Shown: one piece after another, positions 15,603-23,537 of the stretch
Numbering within the stretch: position 1 is the stretch's first letter
Layout of the letters: each line of letters opens with the position of its first letter
Origin: Marinibaculum pumilum
GTDB lineage: Bacteria; Pseudomonadota; Alphaproteobacteria; Ferrovibrionales; Ferrovibrionaceae
Length of the DNA stretch: 64,000 nucleotides
Direction of reading: 5' to 3'
Assembly (NCBI RefSeq): GCF_042646425.1
Contig: NZ_JBHRTR010000025.1
Coordinates: 181,955 to 245,954 of the forward strand
Made by a program: the position numbers and the translations under genes
The notes under the pieces: model-generated
What the model was told of the DNA's origin: nothing
Seen by the model: only the letters and a program-made list of their open reading frames with translations
Database searches by the model: none

Positions 15603-17236
15603 ATGTTCGAGATGACCCGCAGGACGGCCCTGCTCAGCGCAGGGGCGGCCGCCGCCATGCTTGCCTTGCCCCGGCTGCCGCGTGCGGCGGGCGCCGGCCN
15701 NNNNNNNNNNNNNNNNNNNNNNNNNNNNNNNNNNNNNNNNNNNNNNNNNNNNNNNNNNNNNNNNNNNNNNNNNNNNNNNNNNNNNNNNNNNNNNNNNNNN
15801 NNNNNNNNNNNNNNNNNNNCCGCGAAAGCGAAATGTCGTTCCGTCCGGGGGGCAAGACCCCCACTTTCGGCTTCAACGGCTCCTATCTGGGGCCGGTGAT
15901 CCGGGTGCGCCGCGGCGACAAGCCGGTGGCGCGGGTGACCAACCGGCTGCAGGAAAACATCACCCTGCACTGGCATGGCCTGATCATCCCCGGGGAGGTC
16001 GATGGCGGCCCCTACAACATCATCGCGCCCGGCGACACCTGGCGGGCGCCGCTGTCCATCGACCAGCCGGCCGCCACCCTGTGGTACCACCCGCATCTCT
16101 ACCCCGCGACGGCGGAGCTTGTGCTGAAGGGCCTGGCCGGCCTGTTCGTCATCGACGACGAGGAGAGCGACGGCCTGGGCCTGCCCTCGCGCTGGGGGGT
16201 CGACGATATCCCGGTGGTCCTGCAGGACCGCCGCTACGACAAATCGGGTGCCTTCTTCCACAGCTTCAACCCGATCACCGTGGCGGTGGGCTATGTCGGC
16301 GACACCATGCTGGTGAACGGCGCGGTCGATCCGGTGGCGAAGACCGCGAAGGGCTGGGTGCGGCTGCGCATCCTCAACGGCTCCAACGCCCGCAACTACC
16401 GGCTGGCGCTGTCCGACAACCGCGCGTTCCACGTGATCGCCAGCGATGGCGGCCTGCTGGAACAGCCGGTCACGATGAAGGAACTGCCGATCACGGCCGG
16501 CGAGCGCTACGAGATCATGGTGGATGCCCGCGACGGCAAGCCGTTCGACCTGGTCTCCCTGCCGGTGCTGCACCAGCCGGCGATGCGGCTGCCGCCCTTC
16601 GACCAGCCGCTGCCGCTGGCCACCTTCCAGCCCGACGGGGCGGACGGCACCGGCAGGATGCCCGACAGCCTGGCGAAGATCCCGTCGCTGCCGCAGACAT
16701 TGCCGCCGGTCAGCCAGGGCCTGGTCATGCAGATGTACCGCGACGCGGAAGCGCGCAAGCTGATGACCGATGCCGGCCTGATGGAGATGGCGAAGTCCGG
16801 CAAGACCGATCCGGCGGTGGTCGCGAAGATGGTGGACCTGATCGCCAACCAGCCGGCAATGCCGCTGAAGGCGCAGCTGACCGCCAACGGCGTCAACGGC
16901 AAGCCGTTCTCCTTCGTGGAGAGCGGCTTCGACGCGCCGCTGAACACCGACCTGGTCTGGGCGATCTCCGAGGAGACCGACAGCATGCTGCACCCGGTCC
17001 ATATCCACGGCTGCCAGTTCCGCATCACCAGCCTCGACCGCAAGCCGCCGCCGGCGCATATGGCCGGCTGGAAGGATGTGGCGCCGATCGAGAATGGCGG
17101 CACCGCAGAGATCTATGTCCGCTTCCCGCAGCCGGCGACCGCCGATGCGCCGTTCATGGTGCATTGCCACAACCTGGAGCACGAGGATTCCGGCATGATG
17201 ACGGAGTTCAGCGTGACGAAGCCGGCAAAGGGCTGA
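15603..17236 (+). CDS. multicopper oxidase, Tat-exported (interrupted by an assembly gap)
   Basis: The N-terminus, MFEMTRRTALLSAGAAAAML, is a twin-arginine signal peptide, so the protein is exported folded to the periplasm. Copper-ligand motifs follow after the gap: LHWHGL, WYHPHLY, HPVHIHGCQF and HCHNLEHEDSGMM, giving type 1 and trinuclear sites with Met as the axial ligand. It should oxidise Cu(I), phenols or metals with O2 (CueO/laccase type). The signal peptide is in frame 3 and the rest in frame 2, so the 120 N do not represent the true length. The first cupredoxin segment is partly missing. Confidence 0.85.
15700..15819. other. run of 120 N, unresolved sequence
   Basis: All bases are N. 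The gap falls just after the Tat signal peptide of the multicopper oxidase gene. Frames on either side differ, so the number of N is a placeholder or the missing length is not a multiple that keeps frame. Confidence 0.99.
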
Positions 17237-17265
17237 GGCCTTTCCTGCCTGGAGCAGCGGATGCC

Positions 17266-17352
17266 GTCGCCCCAGGCCTTGAGCCTGGGGCCCATTCCGC
17301 CAGCCCGGCCGCCGCGCAGTCGGAATGGATCCCCGCTCAAGGCGGGGATGAC
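17266..17352. repeat. composite hairpin repeat, copy C
   Basis: An 87-bp copy. The left inverted repeat is CCCCAGGCCTTGAGCCTGGGG, then CCCATTCCGCC, a variable GC-rich centre, CGGAATGGAT, and the right inverted repeat CCCCGCTCAAGGCGGGG followed by ATGAC. It fills the gap between the convergent multicopper oxidase and enolase-superfamily genes, so it could also act as a bidirectional terminator, although no T-run follows. Confidence 0.8.
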
Positions 17353-17377
17353 CCGCAAGGGCTGAGGCCGGCCGCCG

Positions 17378-18526
17378 CTACACCAGCGTCCCGTCCGCGT
17401 CCGCCAGCGCCTTCGCGAAGAACGCCACTTTGTCCTCGTCGATGGTGATGCCCAGGCCGGGAGTGTCGGGGACCAGGGCGCGCTGGCCCTGCATCGGGAA
17501 GGGGTCGGCGAGATAGGTCTCGCCGATGAACTGCGGGCCGTTCAGGTCGACCGGCAGGTCGATGCCATAGCCGGCATAGAGATGGGTGGAGGCGGCGAAG
17601 CCGATCGGCGCATCCATCAGGCCGGAGCCGATCAGGGCGAGCCCGGCATTGCGCGCCAGGTCACACATCTGCCGGGCATAGAACAGGCCGCCCATCTTGT
17701 TGATCTTGATCGCCACGCCTTCGATCGCCTCCCGCCGCAGGAGCTCGATCACGAAGGGGATGCCGATCGTCGCCTCGTCCAGGGCGACCGTCATCGGCAC
17801 GGCCGACAGCAGCTTCTTCATGGCGTAGATGTCGTTCATCGCCACCGGCTGCTCGAACAGGGTGATCCCCAGCGGCTCGATCAGGCGGGAGAAGGTCAGC
17901 GCCTCCGACAGGGTGAAGCCCTGGTTGGCGTCGGGCCAGACGAAGGCGGTGCCGGCGGCACCGACCACCGCCTTCATGATCGCGGCATCGTGGTGCGGGT
18001 CATGGCCGACCTTGACCTTCATCCCCTCATAGCCGGCCGCGGCCGCCTCTGCCGTCATCTTCGCCGCCGCATCCGGGTCGGGGGCGGAGATCAGGCGGGC
18101 GAGCTTCACATGGTCCAGGGCCTTGCGGCCCAGCCAGGACTGCAGCGGGATGCCCAGCCGGCGGCAGATCATGTCGTGGCAGGCGATGTCGATGGCGTTC
18201 TTCGCCACCGGCTGGCCGGGATCCAGGCCGGGCGCGATCTCGGTATCCATCTTCGCGTGCAGGCCGGCAATGTCGAAGGCGTCGTGGCCGATCACCGCCG
18301 GCGCCAGGTACTGCCGCAGGCTGGTGACGCAGCTCTCCAGGGTCTCCGCCGACCAGCGCCGCGAGGGGCCGCTCTCCCCCCAGCCGACGGTGCCGTCGTC
18401 GGCGGTCATCTTCACCAGCGCCACCCTTTTGCCCTCGTCCAGGCTGCGGCTGGCGCCCTTCGGCAGGGTCAGCACCGCCTTCAGCGGCATGCGGACCGGG
18501 ATGACCTCGATCTCGGCGATCTTCAT
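17378..18526 (-). CDS. enolase-superfamily enzyme, muconate-lactonising subgroup
   Basis: A 382-residue protein with the catalytic set of the MLE subgroup: Lys170-x-Lys172 in MKVKVG, metal ligands Asp199 (WPDAN), Glu225 (LFEQP) and Asp250 (ALDE), and Lys274 in KINKMGG opposite. It abstracts a proton alpha to a carboxylate and could be a cycloisomerase, epimerase or dehydratase. Its ATG overlaps the tctA stop (ATGA), so its substrate is probably what the tripartite transporter brings in. The exact substrate is not readable. Confidence 0.83.
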   Translation of the reverse strand: MKIAEIEVIPVRMPLKAVLTLPKGASRSLDEGKRVALVKMTADDGTVGWGESGPSRRWSAETLESCVTSLRQYLAPAVIGHDAFDIAGLHAKMDTEIAPGLDPGQPVAKNAIDIACHDMICRRLGIPLQSWLGRKALDHVKLARLISAPDPDAAAKMTAEAAAAGYEGMKVKVGHDPHHDAAIMKAVVGAAGTAFVWPDANQGFTLSEALTFSRLIEPLGITLFEQPVAMNDIYAMKKLLSAVPMTVALDEATIGIPFVIELLRREAIEGVAIKINKMGGLFYARQMCDLARNAGLALIGSGLMDAPIGFAASTHLYAGYGIDLPVDLNGPQFIGETYLADPFPMQGQRALVPDTPGLGITIDEDKVAFFAKALADADGTLV

Positions 18527-20058
18527 CGGGCGCTGTCTCCAGTTTCGGCTTCTGTCTTTTTCGGTGCGCGCGGACCGCGCAGCTCCCGCCAGCCCACCCA
18601 GGCGAGGGTGATCGCCGCCATCCCCAGGAACAGGCCTGCGATCGGGCGGTCGATGAAGATGTCCAGGCTGCCGCGCGACAGGATCAGGCTCTGGCGCATG
18701 CCGACCTCCACCAGGGGCCCGAGGATGAAGCCGATCAGCAGCGGCGCCACCGGGAAGCCCAGCTTGTTCATGCCATAGCCCAGGAGGCCGAAGCCCAGCA
18801 TGACATAGAGGTCGAAGAAGGAATTGGTGGCGACATAGACCCCGGTGAAGCAGAGCAGCAGCACCACGGGGAACAGGATGTCGGTCGGCACCCGCACCGC
18901 CTGGATGAACAGCGACATGCCGGCCCGGCCGATCACCAGGTGCAGCAGGGTGGTCAGCACCATCACCACGAAGTAGGCGGTGACGAAGTCGCCGCTTTCG
19001 GTGAACAGGGTCGGCCCGGGCACCAGGCCGTGGATCATGAAGGCGCCCAGCATGATGGCGGTGATCACGTCGCCGGGAATGCCCAGGGTCAGGAGCGGGA
19101 TGAAGGTGGAGGAGGTGACCGAGCTGTTGCCGGTTTCCGCCGCCGCGACCCCTTCCACCGCGCCCTTCCCGAAGCGGCCGGGATCGCGGGAGAAGGTGCG
19201 CGCCAGTCCGTAGGTCAGGAAGGCGGCGATCGCCGAGCCCAGGCCCGGCACGGCGCCGATCGCCACGCCGATCGGCGCGGAGCGCAGGATCGACGGCGCG
19301 CTGGCCCGCCATTCCGCGCGGGTCAGGCTGTGGTCGGGGTCGGACAGGCGGACCCGGGCCACGGGTGCGGGCGCCTCCCCCTTGCGCACCTTTCGCTCCA
19401 CCATGGCGAAGCCTTCCGCCACCGCGAAGACGCCCATCACCAAGGCGATGAAATTCCATCCGGCGGAAATCTCGGTAACGCCGAAGGTGAGGCGGAAATC
19501 GCCGGTCAGCGGGTCGATGCCGAAGGTGGCGAGGAAGATGCCCAGCGCGCCGGAGATCAACCCCTTCAGCATCATCCCCTCCGACAGCACCGCGATCAGG
19601 GTGAGGGAGAAGATGCCCAGCGCGAAATTCTCCGCCGGGCCGAAGGAGAGCGCCGCCATCGCCATCGGCAGGGCGAAGAAGATCAGCGCCAGGTCGCTGA
19701 TGAAGCTGCCGATGATGGAGGCGTAAAGCGACATCTTCAGCGCCTTGCCCGCCTGTCCGGCGCGCATCAGCGGCGCGCCGTCGAGTGCGGTGGCCGCGGC
19801 GGCCGGGGTGCCCGGAATGCCGATCAGCACCGCCGAAAGCGAACCGGCATAGGTGCCGCCCTTGTAGATGCCGACCAGCATCGCCAGCCCGGCCAGCGGC
19901 TCCAGGCTGAAGGTGACCGGCAGGGCGACGGCGACGGCCAGCGGCACGTTCAGCCCCGGGATCGCGCCGATCACGATGCCGATCACCAGGCCGGCGGCGG
20001 CCATCGCCAGCACCATCGGCTCGAACGCCATCGGCAGGGCGGCCAGCAGCTGCTCCAT
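18523..20058 (-). CDS. tctA: tripartite tricarboxylate transporter, large membrane subunit TctA
   Basis: A 511-residue inner-membrane protein with about 11-12 helices and the TctA motifs GAIPGLNVPLAVAVALP, YKGGTYAGSLSAVLIGIPGTPAAAATALDG and the second repeat GAVPGLGSAIAAFLTYG. TctA is the pore subunit of the TTT family, which takes up carboxylates with the periplasmic protein TctC. The gene follows tctB by 30 bp and overlaps the downstream enolase-superfamily gene. Substrate is unknown; TTT systems carry citrate, aromatic acids and others. Confidence 0.9.
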   Translation of the reverse strand: MEQLLAALPMAFEPMVLAMAAAGLVIGIVIGAIPGLNVPLAVAVALPVTFSLEPLAGLAMLVGIYKGGTYAGSLSAVLIGIPGTPAAAATALDGAPLMRAGQAGKALKMSLYASIIGSFISDLALIFFALPMAMAALSFGPAENFALGIFSLTLIAVLSEGMMLKGLISGALGIFLATFGIDPLTGDFRLTFGVTEISAGWNFIALVMGVFAVAEGFAMVERKVRKGEAPAPVARVRLSDPDHSLTRAEWRASAPSILRSAPIGVAIGAVPGLGSAIAAFLTYGLARTFSRDPGRFGKGAVEGVAAAETGNSSVTSSTFIPLLTLGIPGDVITAIMLGAFMIHGLVPGPTLFTESGDFVTAYFVVMVLTTLLHLVIGRAGMSLFIQAVRVPTDILFPVVLLLCFTGVYVATNSFFDLYVMLGFGLLGYGMNKLGFPVAPLLIGFILGPLVEVGMRQSLILSRGSLDIFIDRPIAGLFLGMAAITLAWVGWRELRGPRAPKKTEAETGDSAR

Positions 20059-20088
20059 CTCAGTGCCGCTCCCCGAACAGAACGGCGG

Positions 20089-20598
20089 TCACGGAAGCCA
20101 CCGCCCGGCCGGCAGGTAGATCACCATCGCATGTTCGAAGAACTGGTCCAGCAGGAGCGGCGCCAGGATCGCCACCAGGACGATGGTGACATGGCGCCGG
20201 TTGCCCAGCAGCCAGGCCGCGGCCGCGACCAGCACGGCGCCGGAGAGCAGGAAGCCGGCCCAGGGCAATGCCAGGATGAAGGCGATGCAGAGCGCGAACA
20301 GGCCGGCGAAGCGCGGCGCGGCGCCGCCGTTCCGGTCATCCGCAGCGGGACGGCCTGCCGCCGCCGGCGCGCGGCGCAGCGCGAGAAAGGTCTGCAGGGC
20401 CAGGAGGCCGGAGAGGATGGCGATGGAAAGCGCCATCGCCTCCGGCAGGGTATCGGCGGAAACGCCGAAGATCGGCGTGCCGGACGGATTGAGCCGAAGA
20501 TGTACCAGCAGCGCGACCGCCCCGGCGGCCAGCAGCAGGCAGGTGATCGCCACCGCCATCAGGCGGGCCCTGTCGCCGGTCGCCGAGATTGCGCTCAT
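20089..20598 (-). CDS. tctB: tripartite tricarboxylate transporter, small membrane subunit TctB
   Basis: A 169-residue protein with four hydrophobic helices (about residues 14-33, 55-73, 96-118 and 135-152). Size, topology and position between tctC and tctA identify it as TctB, the small, poorly conserved subunit of the complex. Sequence identity alone would not be enough. Confidence 0.82.
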   Translation of the reverse strand: MSAISATGDRARLMAVAITCLLLAAGAVALLVHLRLNPSGTPIFGVSADTLPEAMALSIAILSGLLALQTFLALRRAPAAAGRPAADDRNGGAAPRFAGLFALCIAFILALPWAGFLLSGAVLVAAAAWLLGNRRHVTIVLVAILAPLLLDQFFEHAMVIYLPAGRWLP

Positions 20599-20768
20599 CG
20601 TCCCGCCATCACCCTGATGCCGTCAATGTATGGATCCAACCGCGCCAGGGGCGGGGCGCCGCGGTCCCCCCTCTTGTGTCACCGCCGCAACACGTGCGGC
20701 GGTCACGACAGTGGAGGCGCGTTCGCCATTTCCATAGACGCAGATTTCAACCGGTTCAGGCTGCGGGC

Positions 20769-20794
20769 GCGGGCGCGGCACCTGCCGCACCCGC
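20769..20794 (-). terminator. strong hairpin in the tctC-tctB gap, possible attenuator
   Basis: A 12-bp stem with a 2-nt loop (GCGGGTGCGGCA against TGCCGCGCCCGC on the minus strand) with only one G-U wobble, just after the tctC stop at 20805. No U-run follows, so complete termination is unlikely. Hairpins between binding-protein and membrane-subunit genes commonly stabilise the upstream mRNA and give the binding protein higher expression. Confidence 0.5.
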
Positions 20795-20804
20795 GCACGC
20801 GCCG

Positions 20805-21758
20805 TCACTTCTTCAGGATCGGCTCGTAGTTGTTCCAGTCGCGCATCCAGACCTCTTCGAAGGCCGGGCCGTCCAGATACTGCACGCCGTCGCCGGACTG
20901 CTGCATCTTCTTCACGAAGTCCGGGTCCTTGGCGATCTTCGCCGTGGCGGCGCGCAGCTTCTCGACCACCTCCGGCGGCACGTCCTTCGCCACCGCGACG
21001 CCGGTGAAGGGATTGCCATAGACCTCGAAGCCCTGCTCCTTCGCCGTCGGCACGTCGGGCGCGTTGGGGTCGCGTTCCTTGTTGAAGACGGCCAGGCCCT
21101 TCATCGTGCCGGCCTTCAGGTGCGACTGCACCGAGGCGAGGCTTTCCGGCACCATGTCCAGATGGCCGCCCAGCACGCCGTTCACGCCGGGCGCGCCGCC
21201 CTGCTGCGGCACATGGACCAGTTCCACCCCGGCCTTGTCGGCCCAGGACTTCAGGGTCAGGAAGGGCAGCACGTTCGGCACCGCGCCGAAGGTGTACTTG
21301 CCCGGATTGGCCTTGGCGTCCGCCTGCAGTTCCTTCAGGTCCGACCAGGCCGCATCGTCCTGCACCGCCAGGATCAGGGTGCGCTCCGACAGCTGGCCGA
21401 TGCCGGCGAATTCGTCGGCGCGATAGCCGACATCCTTGGCCAGCGGCGTCAGGATATGGTTGCCGCTGGTGGTCATGATGATCGTGTAGCCGTCCTTGGC
21501 GTCCAGCGCCTCCTTGGTGCCGAGCGCGCCGCCGCCGCCGACCTTGTTGACCACCGCGACCGGCTGGCCGAGTTCCTCCGACAGCTCCGGCGCGAAAAGG
21601 CGCGCCACGATGTCGGTGGTGCCGCCGGCATTCCAGGGCACGATCAGGGTGATCGGGCGCTCCGGGTAGCCGTCCGCCAAAGCCGGCGCGGTGGCGGAGA
21701 TCACGACCGCAGCGGCCGCCGCCGCCATCGTGCCGAACAGGGTTCCCACGTATCTCAC
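20805..21758 (-). CDS. tctC: tripartite tricarboxylate transporter, periplasmic binding protein TctC
   Basis: A 317-residue Bug-family solute-binding protein. The signal peptide runs from residue 1 to about 30 (hydrophobic AAAAAAVVISATAPALADG). The mature protein shows the family pattern YPERPITLIVPWNAGGTTDIVARL, VVNKVGGGGALGT and VPQQGGAPGVNGVLGGH, the stretches that wrap a carboxylate. GTG 21758 is chosen because AAGGAG precedes it by 7 bp and longer starts would bury the signal peptide. It leads tctCBA and the enolase-type gene; a palindrome lies 100 bp upstream. Confidence 0.9.
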   Translation of the reverse strand: MRYVGTLFGTMAAAAAAVVISATAPALADGYPERPITLIVPWNAGGTTDIVARLFAPELSEELGQPVAVVNKVGGGGALGTKEALDAKDGYTIIMTTSGNHILTPLAKDVGYRADEFAGIGQLSERTLILAVQDDAAWSDLKELQADAKANPGKYTFGAVPNVLPFLTLKSWADKAGVELVHVPQQGGAPGVNGVLGGHLDMVPESLASVQSHLKAGTMKGLAVFNKERDPNAPDVPTAKEQGFEVYGNPFTGVAVAKDVPPEVVEKLRAATAKIAKDPDFVKKMQQSGDGVQYLDGPAFEEVWMRDWNNYEPILKK

Positions 21759-21857
21759 CAGACTGCTCCTTCCCTTGTTGCGGCGGCCGCGGGCTGCAGC
21801 CACCGGACCGGACGTTTCCTCTTTCTCGACCGCGTCTTGTCCACCTTGCCGGTCTGT

Positions 21858-21871
21858 CAACCGGATGGTTG
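21858..21871. promoter_or_regulatory. inverted repeat CAACC-N4-GGTTG upstream of tctC
   Basis: CAACC-GGAT-GGTTG is a 5-4-5 inverted repeat, 100 bp before the tctC start. The same half-sites and spacing occur before the DUF3604 gene at 23485-23498, suggesting a common regulator. No regulator gene is adjacent. Confidence 0.45.
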
Positions 21872-21942
21872 GCTCATTCCACATGCCCCGGGGGGGGCCC
21901 GTCAATCCCGTGATGTCTATCCCGTGGCGTCAATCCCGCCCC

Positions 21943-23439
21943 TCAGCGGTAGTTCAGGAAGACCGGGCTGATCCAGGCGACATGGCCGTTCATCTGCCGC
22001 ACGCGCAGATAGACATGACCCGGCCGGTCCTGCGGCACCGGCAGCGTGCAGCGGTCCGACAGGGCCGAGGCGCTGCGGGGCACGATGCGGTGCCACTGCC
22101 AGCTCTCCTTCGGGAAGGGGCCGGTGAAGCTGTTGTGCGAGCCTGCCAGCAGCTCCGCCGCGCTGACCGTGACGGTCTGCGCCGCCGGCTCGGCAAGGGT
22201 CAGGGTCAGCTGCGTTTCCGCACCGCCCTCAAGCTCCAGCACCAGGCTCTGGTTCGGGTTCAGCCGATAGGCGCCGCGCCGCGAGGTGTAGGAGCGCACC
22301 GAGAGCTCCCGCTCCGAGCGCTGCGCAATGCGGTGCCGGCGGTCGGGATCGAAGGGGCCGGACTGCAGGCAGGGAAAGGCCCGCGCGATGCGACCGTCCG
22401 CCACCGCGACGTCGAACTGCCAGTCGCAGACCCGCTCCAGCGCCAGGTCGCCCCAGGGGCCCCAGCCCCATTCCAGGCGGACCTGAAAGGTATCGCCCAG
22501 CGCGCCGGGCGCGGCGAAGGAATTGCCGGGGAAGCTGCGATGCACGACCTCGCCGTCCTGCACCACCTCCACCACGTCCAGCTCGTCGCGGCCGCGCACG
22601 TCGTAGGCGACCTCCACCTCGCGGCCCGCGTCGATGCTGGCGCCCATGACGGCGCCGCCGACGGTGAAGTCGACCTCGATCCGGTCGCCGGTGATCGCAT
22701 AGGTGCGGCGGGCGTTGATCGCCTCGATGATCGCCGGCCGGTCCAGCCGCTCCGACAGCACCGCGATCAGCCCCTCGCCATAGGCGCCGGGAAAGCCGTT
22801 ATGGCTGTCGCTGGAGGCGCAGAAGCCGAAGCGCCGCCCCTGGCGCAGGGCATGGCGCACCGTCTGGGCCGTCTGCCGCCCGCCCATGGAATGGTTGAAG
22901 AAGTCGAACGGGCCGCGGTCATGCTCCGAATTGCCATGCTCGGAGAAGATCTCGACAACCGGGGTGCAGGCCTCGTCGAAGATCTCCCAGTTAACGCCGC
23001 GCCGCCCCTGCGGATAGCCCAGGTGGTGCGGGATCATCAGCGCCTGCTTCTCGCGGCAGAAGGCGCGCAGTTCGCCCACGTCCTGCGCGTAGGCGATCGG
23101 CTGGTGGTCGTCGGGGAAGACGACGCACTGGTCGCCGAAATGGCTGGAATGCCATTCGAAGCCCAGGAAGGCGGAGAAGCGGTCGTCGTCGTTGGCGCCG
23201 GCGATCAGGTCCTGCACGTTCGGCCAGGCGTCGCGCAGCTTCTCGAAGCCCTTGATCCAGTGCTGTTCGCGCCCGCCCTCCATCGGCACCATGTCGTGCC
23301 AGCTGGAATGGCCGGTGAAGGCGAAGAAATCCAGATGGCTGCGCGCGATCTCGATCGACCGCTCCATCGAGCCGACGCCGTAGCCGCAGGCATTGTGATT
23401 GTGGATATCCCCGAACAGGATCCGGTACCCGCTGGCCAT
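21943..23439 (-). CDS. DUF3604/PHP-like metal-dependent hydrolase
   Basis: A 498-residue cytosolic protein. The N-terminal half has PHP-type metal motifs: LFGDIHNHNACGYG, FTGHSSWHD, MIPHHLGYP, IFSEHGNSEHD and CASSDSHNG, a set of His and Asp residues able to hold two or three metals. The C-terminal half is beta-rich. The family is usually annotated DUF3604; characterised members are rare. The start MASGYR at 23439 is preferred to longer reading because GGAG precedes it and the palindrome at 23484-23499 would otherwise be inside the gene. It lies between the gad genes and tctC. Confidence 0.75.
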   Translation of the reverse strand: MASGYRILFGDIHNHNACGYGVGSMERSIEIARSHLDFFAFTGHSSWHDMVPMEGGREQHWIKGFEKLRDAWPNVQDLIAGANDDDRFSAFLGFEWHSSHFGDQCVVFPDDHQPIAYAQDVGELRAFCREKQALMIPHHLGYPQGRRGVNWEIFDEACTPVVEIFSEHGNSEHDRGPFDFFNHSMGGRQTAQTVRHALRQGRRFGFCASSDSHNGFPGAYGEGLIAVLSERLDRPAIIEAINARRTYAITGDRIEVDFTVGGAVMGASIDAGREVEVAYDVRGRDELDVVEVVQDGEVVHRSFPGNSFAAPGALGDTFQVRLEWGWGPWGDLALERVCDWQFDVAVADGRIARAFPCLQSGPFDPDRRHRIAQRSERELSVRSYTSRRGAYRLNPNQSLVLELEGGAETQLTLTLAEPAAQTVTVSAAELLAGSHNSFTGPFPKESWQWHRIVPRSASALSDRCTLPVPQDRPGHVYLRVRQMNGHVAWISPVFLNYR

Positions 23440-23483
23440 CGCTCCGTGCCTCCCCCTGCGCCTGCAACCGGCTTTCAGTGTCA

Positions 23484-23499
23484 TCAACCATTTGGTTGA
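23484..23499. promoter_or_regulatory. palindrome upstream of the DUF3604 gene
   Basis: TCAACCA-TT-TGGTTGA is a perfect 7-2-7 palindrome, 45 bp before the DUF3604 start and after the stop of the gadC-like gene at 23538. It contains CAACC-N4-GGTTG, the same core as the site before tctC. The sequence fits a dimeric repressor site; the regulator is not known. Confidence 0.6.
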
Positions 23500-23537
23500 A
23501 AGTCAATGGGGAAAGAGCCGGCGACGTCGCGGCAGGC

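Noticed and set aside
17266..17352. Intrinsic terminator between convergent genes
   Set aside because: The hairpins belong to the dispersed repeat family and no T-run follows on either strand, so a terminator call would not be supported on its own.
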